A stretch of 43,292 nucleotides of DNA, from IMG/VR virus record IMGVR_UViG_3300025362_000019, positions 1-43,292 of that record. One strand, given 5' to 3'. The position numbers and the translations under genes are program-made. The notes beneath the pieces are model-generated. The model saw only the letters and a list, made by a program, of their open reading frames with translations, had not been told where the DNA came from and made no database searches. Position 1 is the first letter of the stretch, and every line of letters starts with the position of its first letter. The stretch is from a virus. This document shows, piece after piece, positions 39,658-43,292 of the stretch.

Positions 39658-40693
39658 ACATCACCCGACGTTTGCCCCATCAAGCCATGATGCGCTGGTG
39701 CGGTGTCCGTTTTATGCCAGTGACCCATCAGGGAGTGAGGCAACGCGGAAAGGAACGGAGCAACATGAGTATGCCGAAACCCTGTTGAATGATCTTGAAA
39801 TTGCCAACAAAGGAGATTTATCCGCCGAAGACCGTGACAACGTGGAATGGTATGTTGACTTGGTTCGCGCTCAAGCTTCCGGCGACCTTGAGATTGAGAT
39901 TGCCGCCGAACTCCAAGACAAGAATTATGGAGTCATAACTTGGGGAACGATTGACGCGGCGGCTGGTGGCGAGATATGGGATTATAAGTCAGACCGCGAG
40001 GAACGTGACCACAAGCACCAGATGGCCTGTTACGCGCTCATGCGGATCAGGCAGAAGGGATTAAAGCAGGTTACGGCTCATATCTGTTACGGCAAACTCC
40101 GCAAGGTGGTGTCAAAAACATACACCGAGGAGGAAGCTTGGGATATGGTTGAAACCGTGTTGGCAATTAAACACAATCCCGAACGTCAACAAATGCCGAA
40201 CGAGTATTGCGGCTGGTGCGTGAATAAGTTGACCTGCGCGGCTCTGACCCGTCACGTTACGGTGGTGGCTTCCAAGTATGCACCGGATGAAAGCGACAAG
40301 ATACAGATGTGGAATCCGAACGAGATGACCGATCCTGCGCAAGTTGGACGCGCCCTGTTCATTGCCAGGATTGTCGGCCCGTGGTGTGCTGGCGTGGAGA
40401 AACACGCAAAGCTGATGATGGAGAACGGCCACGTGATAGCCGGATGGAGCATCTTGGAGCGGTCAGGAGCGCGGCAGGTCAAAGATATAACCAAGGCATT
40501 CGCCCTGACAGGATTGCCGGAGGATGTGTTCTTGAAATGCTGTTCCGTTAAAATCGGTGAATTGGAGGAAAAATATGCAACATCGAAGGGAATGAAAAAG
40601 GCTGTAGCGAAACGTGAACTCAAGGAATTACTCGCAGATGTGATAGAAAACAAGCCAGCAATGAAACTGTTGGTGAAACAGAAGGAGGTATAA
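39644..40693 (+). CDS. Cas4/RecB-like Fe-S exonuclease
   Basis: The product is 349 residues. PD-(D/E)XK nuclease residues are visible: an H41-E42 helix motif, D104 in GTIDAAAGG, D113-Y-K115 in IWDYKSD and Q126 in HQMACYA. C21, C189, C192 and C198 are spaced as in the 4Fe-4S cluster of Cas4/AddB-type nucleases. It would resect DNA ends for the RecT-like protein. The C-terminal ~140 residues are helical and specific to this phage group. It is followed one base later by the ssDNA-binding gene. Confidence 0.85.
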   Translation: MERPKHHPTFAPSSHDALVRCPFYASDPSGSEATRKGTEQHEYAETLLNDLEIANKGDLSAEDRDNVEWYVDLVRAQASGDLEIEIAAELQDKNYGVITWGTIDAAAGGEIWDYKSDREERDHKHQMACYALMRIRQKGLKQVTAHICYGKLRKVVSKTYTEEEAWDMVETVLAIKHNPERQQMPNEYCGWCVNKLTCAALTRHVTVVASKYAPDESDKIQMWNPNEMTDPAQVGRALFIARIVGPWCAGVEKHAKLMMENGHVIAGWSILERSGARQVKDITKAFALTGLPEDVFLKCCSVKIGELEEKYATSKGMKKAVAKRELKELLADVIENKPAMKLLVKQKEV

Positions 40694-40694
40694 G

Positions 40695-41120
40695 ATGCAC
40701 TACACTTATAATGATGAGGATAATCGTGCAGATTTTTGTCCGGCTGGTATTTATGCCGGAACAATCAAGTGGGCTGATGATACAAAACTGTCCAAGGGCG
40801 GAGATGAACAACTCAATGTGCGTTGGGTCATGGATGATAATGGTTCAGGAGCATTTGATCGTCTGACCTTTTCTGAAAAGGCCGGATGGCGTGTTGACAC
40901 GTTTCTCAAAGCTACTGGTCATCAGCCGGACGCTAAAGGCAAGGAAGTTGAACTGACCGCCGACATGGTTATGGGTTGGAGAGCGTATCTTAATGTTGGC
41001 GTGGAGAATGACAGAAAGGTTGAAGGAAAAAAGAACAACATCATTCTCAACTATGTGACCGATAAGGGCATTCCGCCAGCATTGCCGGAAGATGGCAATA
41101 AAGAGGAAACCCCATTCTAA
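40695..41120 (+). CDS. DUF669-type ssDNA-binding protein
   Basis: The product is 141 residues. It matches the DUF669 phage layout: CPAGIYAGTIKWADDTKLSKGGDEQLNVRWVM, then FDRLTFSEKAGWRVDTFLKATG, DMVMGWRAYLNVGVE and a NIILNYVTDKG strand. An acidic tail (GNKEETPF) resembles the partner-binding C-terminus of SSB. It probably coats ssDNA during replication and recombination, next to RecT-like and Fe-S nuclease genes. Confidence 0.8.
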   Translation: MHYTYNDEDNRADFCPAGIYAGTIKWADDTKLSKGGDEQLNVRWVMDDNGSGAFDRLTFSEKAGWRVDTFLKATGHQPDAKGKEVELTADMVMGWRAYLNVGVENDRKVEGKKNNIILNYVTDKGIPPALPEDGNKEETPF

Positions 41121-41137
41121 CCAAGGAGGTGATACAA

Positions 41138-41272
41138 ATGGCAAGAGGAAGCACAGGTAAAGGTGGAGGTCGCGGACAAGGTGGTGGTGGGCGCGGTGGC
41201 CGTGGTTCGTGTGGCGGAGTCCGCAAGTTTGACGGCAAAGGCCCACGCTCACAGGCAAAGAGGAAACGTTAG
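41138..41272 (+). CDS. 44-residue RGG-rich micro-peptide
   Basis: It starts at ATG 41138 behind AAGGAGGTGAT, the strongest ribosome-binding site in the window and nearly a full match to the 16S rRNA end. It encodes MARGSTGKGGGRGQGGGGRG and a basic end (GKGPRSQAKRKR), with five or more RG/GR pairs and one Cys. RGG tracts bind RNA or ssDNA. It lies between the SSB-like and ERCC4-like genes and ends two bases before the latter starts. Confidence 0.7.
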   Translation: MARGSTGKGGGRGQGGGGRGGRGSCGGVRKFDGKGPRSQAKRKR

Positions 41273-41273
41273 G

Positions 41274-41834
41274 ATGAAGTTTCAGTATAAAGAACGTGAT
41301 AAGCCCCGCCGCCCAGACACGGGGGCGGGTAAAGTGCTCGGAAAAGTTGATGAGAAACTTTGCATTACGATTGACACGCGGGAGCAGACGCCCTTGGTGT
41401 TCGATAGCGATTATATATCGGCTAACCGTGGAACTGTGCCGGTATTTGATTATGCCCTGAGCAATGACGAATCAGGCTGGGCCGTGGAGCGCAAGTCGCT
41501 GGCCGACTTCATTCAGTCCGTGGTGTTGTCGAAATCGTGGAAGCGGGAACTTACGAAGATTGCCAAGGCTCAAGAGCGGCTTCTGCCCGTGGTATATGTA
41601 TGCGAGTTTGGCTTTGACGACATCCAATCTTACGATTACGCCCTGTTCCATTCAGGCCGCGTTCAAAGCCAATTCGTTTATCGGCGGGTGGCCGAGATGA
41701 TTTATATTCATAACGTCCATGTGGTATTTGCCGGAAGCCGGGAAGGTGCAAGTTACGTAATTGCATTGCTCCTTAAACGCCGAAAGGAAGCTTTGAAATG
41801 CGCGAACGCCTGCCAGATAAACGGGAAAGCATAA
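41274..41834 (+). CDS. ERCC4-type nuclease
   Basis: The product is 186 residues from ATG 41274. The ERCC4 nuclease core is clear: ITIDTREQTPL (D34, R36, E37), a second acidic part VERKSLADF (E72, K74), a helix SWKRELTKIAKAQ, and VVYVCEFGFDDI. ERCC4 domains cut branched DNA such as flaps and crossovers. It likely resolves replication or recombination intermediates. It overlaps the following gene's start by 37 bases. Confidence 0.85.
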   Translation: MKFQYKERDKPRRPDTGAGKVLGKVDEKLCITIDTREQTPLVFDSDYISANRGTVPVFDYALSNDESGWAVERKSLADFIQSVVLSKSWKRELTKIAKAQERLLPVVYVCEFGFDDIQSYDYALFHSGRVQSQFVYRRVAEMIYIHNVHVVFAGSREGASYVIALLLKRRKEALKCANACQINGKA

Positions 41835-42187
41835 CGCGAAAGCTGGTCTTGCTTTATGGCCGCACACCGAAGAAGATGGAGCGCATACATTTTTATATCA
41901 CGGTTGGGCTTTATCCTGATGGTCGGCCAGCAGAATTATTTATCACGGTGAACGGCGGTACGGAAATAATCAAAGGGTTTTGTAATGTATGGGCGATTTC
42001 CGTTAGCCTGTGTCTGCAAGCTGGGATAAAAGTTGAAAAGCTCTATGAGAAGTTCGCCTTCCAGAATTTTGAACCTAAGGGATTTACGGAAAGCGAAGAC
42101 ATAAGAAGCTGTACGAGCGTGGTTGATTACGTGATGAAGTTTATGAAACAGCGGTTTTGCAAAGAGGAAGGTGAGGGGGCGAAATGA
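41798..42187 (+). CDS. Stand-alone TSCPD-domain protein
   Basis: The product is 129 residues. It fits the TSCPD domain, normally the C-terminus of adenosylcobalamin-dependent ribonucleotide reductase: ELFITVNGGTEIIKGFCNVWAISVSLCLQAGI, KVEKLYEKFAFQNFEPKGF and the closing SCTSVVDYVMKFM. No full reductase gene is visible in the window. It might regulate or complement a host reductase, or be a remnant. It is coupled by ATGA to the next gene. Confidence 0.65.
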   Translation: MRERLPDKRESITRKLVLLYGRTPKKMERIHFYITVGLYPDGRPAELFITVNGGTEIIKGFCNVWAISVSLCLQAGIKVEKLYEKFAFQNFEPKGFTESEDIRSCTSVVDYVMKFMKQRFCKEEGEGAK

Positions 42188-42354
42188 ATGCGTATGAAGA
42201 TTCCATTTTCTACCGCCGCCAAGACTGTTGTGAGGATGAACGCCAACAGGCGCGTATGGCCGCATTCTGGCAACTGAGTCCTGAGGATTGGGCGGCAGAG
42301 GAAAGGCATTGGAATCTGGTGCGTGGTGTGGCGGTGGAAGGAAGTAAACAATGA
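42184..42354 (+). CDS. 56-residue acidic/aromatic hypothetical protein
   Basis: It starts at ATG 42184, in an ATGA overlap with the TSCPD gene, and stops at 42354, overlapping the next ATG by four bases. It is charged and Trp/Glu-rich (FYRRQDCCEDERQQARMAAFW; SPEDWAAEERHWNLV). The double overlap supports real translation. It may be a partner of the PP-loop enzyme that follows. No family is recognised. Confidence 0.6.
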   Translation: MNAYEDSIFYRRQDCCEDERQQARMAAFWQLSPEDWAAEERHWNLVRGVAVEGSKQ

Positions 42355-42974
42355 AGCATATCGTATCATTTTCAGGTGGCAAGGATTCCACGGCCATGCT
42401 CCATAAGCTGATCGAGCAGGGCGTTAAGATCGATAAGGTGGTTTGTTTTGAGTGTGAGTGGGACTTCCCGCAAATGGAAAAGCACCTAAAACTTGTGGAG
42501 GATAAAACAGGATTACAAATAGTCAAGGTGCGTTATTACCGTCATTTTAATGAGCAACTGGCTTGCTGGGGCTGGCCAAAATCTTCCGGGGGATGGTGTA
42601 CGGCATGCAAACATCGGACTTGTCTCAAATATATTCGCGGGATTAAAGGCGACAAAACGGAGTATATCGGATTTTCTGCCGACGAAGTTAAACGAACGCA
42701 AACAGGCTGGATGTTAAACCGTAGATGGCCGGTGAAGTTTCCGTTGATCGAATTAGGGTGGGGAGAACTCGACAGCCTGCGTTACTGCAAATCGCTCGGC
42801 TATGATTGGGACGGTCTTTACGATGTATTTGACAGGGTATCGTGCTTTTGCTGCCCGAAAGGTGGCAAGACAAAACGGCGGTTGATTCAACAGCATTACC
42901 CTGAATTATGGAAAGAATGGCAGCGGCTCGACGGCATTGCCACCGGGCGTGAACGCGAGAACGAGGGGGGGTGA
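42351..42974 (+). CDS. PAPS-reductase-like PP-loop ATPase
   Basis: The product is 207 residues. The PP-loop SFSGGKDST (6-14) is intact. GWCTACKHRTC (C83, C86, C91) and SCFCCPKGG (C165, C167, C168) give two Cys clusters that could hold a metal or an Fe-S centre. The fold is that of phosphoadenosine phosphosulfate reductase-type enzymes, which in phages can serve nucleotide or DNA sulfur chemistry. The substrate is unknown. Its ATG overlaps the previous stop, and its stop overlaps the next gene's start. Confidence 0.85.
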   Translation: MKHIVSFSGGKDSTAMLHKLIEQGVKIDKVVCFECEWDFPQMEKHLKLVEDKTGLQIVKVRYYRHFNEQLACWGWPKSSGGWCTACKHRTCLKYIRGIKGDKTEYIGFSADEVKRTQTGWMLNRRWPVKFPLIELGWGELDSLRYCKSLGYDWDGLYDVFDRVSCFCCPKGGKTKRRLIQQHYPELWKEWQRLDGIATGRERENEGG

Positions 42975-43186
42975 TGAACAAACAAACTAACACCGCATTA
43001 AGTTTTCCGCAGAAACGCCTACTTGGGAAGTTGTCGAAAGCATGGATTGACGTGCCGGCGGCTACAAGAGGCACAACAATCAAGGCGCTTATGCGAAAAG
43101 GACTAATTCAGCATCGCTGGAAAGAGCCGCATCATTACATGGATTGGTATATATGGGGCCAGATTCGGTTGCAATCGCCCGCATAG
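42974..43186 (+). CDS. Small winged-helix-like hypothetical protein
   Basis: The product is 70 residues from ATG 42974, overlapping the previous stop as TGATG; a GTG three bases earlier is an alternative. The core LSFPQKRLLGKLSKAWIDVPAATRGTTIKALMRKGLIQHRW looks like a winged-helix domain with R-G-T-T-I-K-A-L-M-R-K-G-L-I as the recognition part. It may bind DNA. No family is certain. Confidence 0.6.
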   Translation: MNKQTNTALSFPQKRLLGKLSKAWIDVPAATRGTTIKALMRKGLIQHRWKEPHHYMDWYIWGQIRLQSPA

Positions 43187-43189
43187 AAC

Positions 43190-43204
43190 TCTCCCGCAGG
43201 GAGG
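43190..43204 (+). other. Short hairpin before the last visible gene
   Basis: CTCCC-GCA-GGGAG lies ten or so bases before the ATG of the final partial gene and next to its ribosome-binding site. There is no U tract, so it is more likely a translation-tuning or spacer element than a terminator. Confidence 0.35.
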
Positions 43205-43216
43205 GGAAAGGAATAT

Positions 43217-43292
43217 ATGAGAATTATGGAAGATACGCGGACAGTAAAATCAATAACCCTTGAAGATGGGTCTTACTCTGTTGGGGCAGGAG
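43217..43292 (+). CDS. Partial hypothetical gene at the right edge
   Basis: An ATG at 43217 with GGGAAAGGAATAT before it opens a frame of 25 residues (MRIMEDTRTVKSITLEDGSY and on) to the window end. Only the start is visible. It has a promising ribosome-binding site and belongs to the same operon. The product cannot be named. Confidence 0.5.
   Translation, partial: MRIMEDTRTVKSITLEDGSYSVGAG

Noticed and set aside
1-43292. tRNA genes, integrase, repressor or attachment sites
   Set aside because: I looked for cloverleaf-like sequences and the typical recombinase and CI-type motifs and found none that I could support.

Overview
The window is part of a tailed double-stranded DNA bacteriophage genome (Caudoviricetes) and both ends cut through genes. 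No integrase, repressor or other lysogeny gene was seen. The packaging and head order (small terminase candidate, large terminase, portal, scaffold-like protein, HK97-fold capsid protein, adaptor-like protein, very large late virion proteins) suggests a short-tailed, podovirus-like architecture. The host is not shown directly. Consensus-like AGGAGG ribosome-binding sites, TTGACA-type promoters, Asn/Thr-rich virion proteins, Sec-like signal peptides on virion proteins and a DUF1566 protein are compatible with a Gram-negative host, perhaps of the Verrucomicrobiota/Lentisphaerota/Kiritimatiellota group. That host guess is weak.

Layout. Positions 1-29655 are read on the minus strand and form the late region. 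Reading leftwards from 29.7 kb: putative small terminase, two small proteins, large terminase, a GIY-YIG endonuclease, portal, an HNH endonuclease, a small helical protein, scaffold-like protein, major capsid protein, three further structural candidates, a GIY-YIG endonuclease, a 1008-residue tail fibre, LamG-like and DUF1566 proteins, a cluster of tiny membrane proteins with a DUF1353 protein and a glycosidase-like protein, an adaptor-like protein, a GIY-YIG endonuclease, and then four or five large virion proteins ending off the left edge. Genes are tightly coupled, many by ATGA or TAATG overlaps.

A divergent promoter region lies at 29.68-29.92 kb. To its right everything is read on the plus strand. 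First come a stand-alone CHC2 zinc finger, an HNH protein and a primase/helicase. Then follows a 1.28-kb non-coding stretch that looks like a replication origin (nested inverted repeat, AT-rich tract, helically phased GTGTGAC iterons). From 33.5 to 38.8 kb is a run of small accessory genes, including an ArdC N-terminal domain, a very acidic protein, a SleB-like cell-wall hydrolase, another GIY-YIG enzyme and several zinc-ribbon peptides. From 38.7 kb onward is a recombination and nucleotide module: RecT-like annealing protein, Cas4/RecB-like Fe-S nuclease, DUF669-type ssDNA-binding protein, an RGG-rich micro-peptide, ERCC4 nuclease, TSCPD domain and a PAPS-reductase-like PP-loop enzyme.

The most striking non-coding element is at 35196-35251. 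It folds as a type II (stem-II-open) hammerhead self-cleaving ribozyme with three perfect stems and one core deviation (C instead of U at position 4), placed between two small early genes. Other unusual elements are a leader at 29755-29916 with a terminator and a competing hairpin that would hide the ribosome-binding site, a promoter whose -35/-10 spacer is a (TG)7 tract (possible phase variation), a predicted three-way-junction leader at 36022-36081, and an invasion by at least four GIY-YIG and two HNH homing-type endonucleases.
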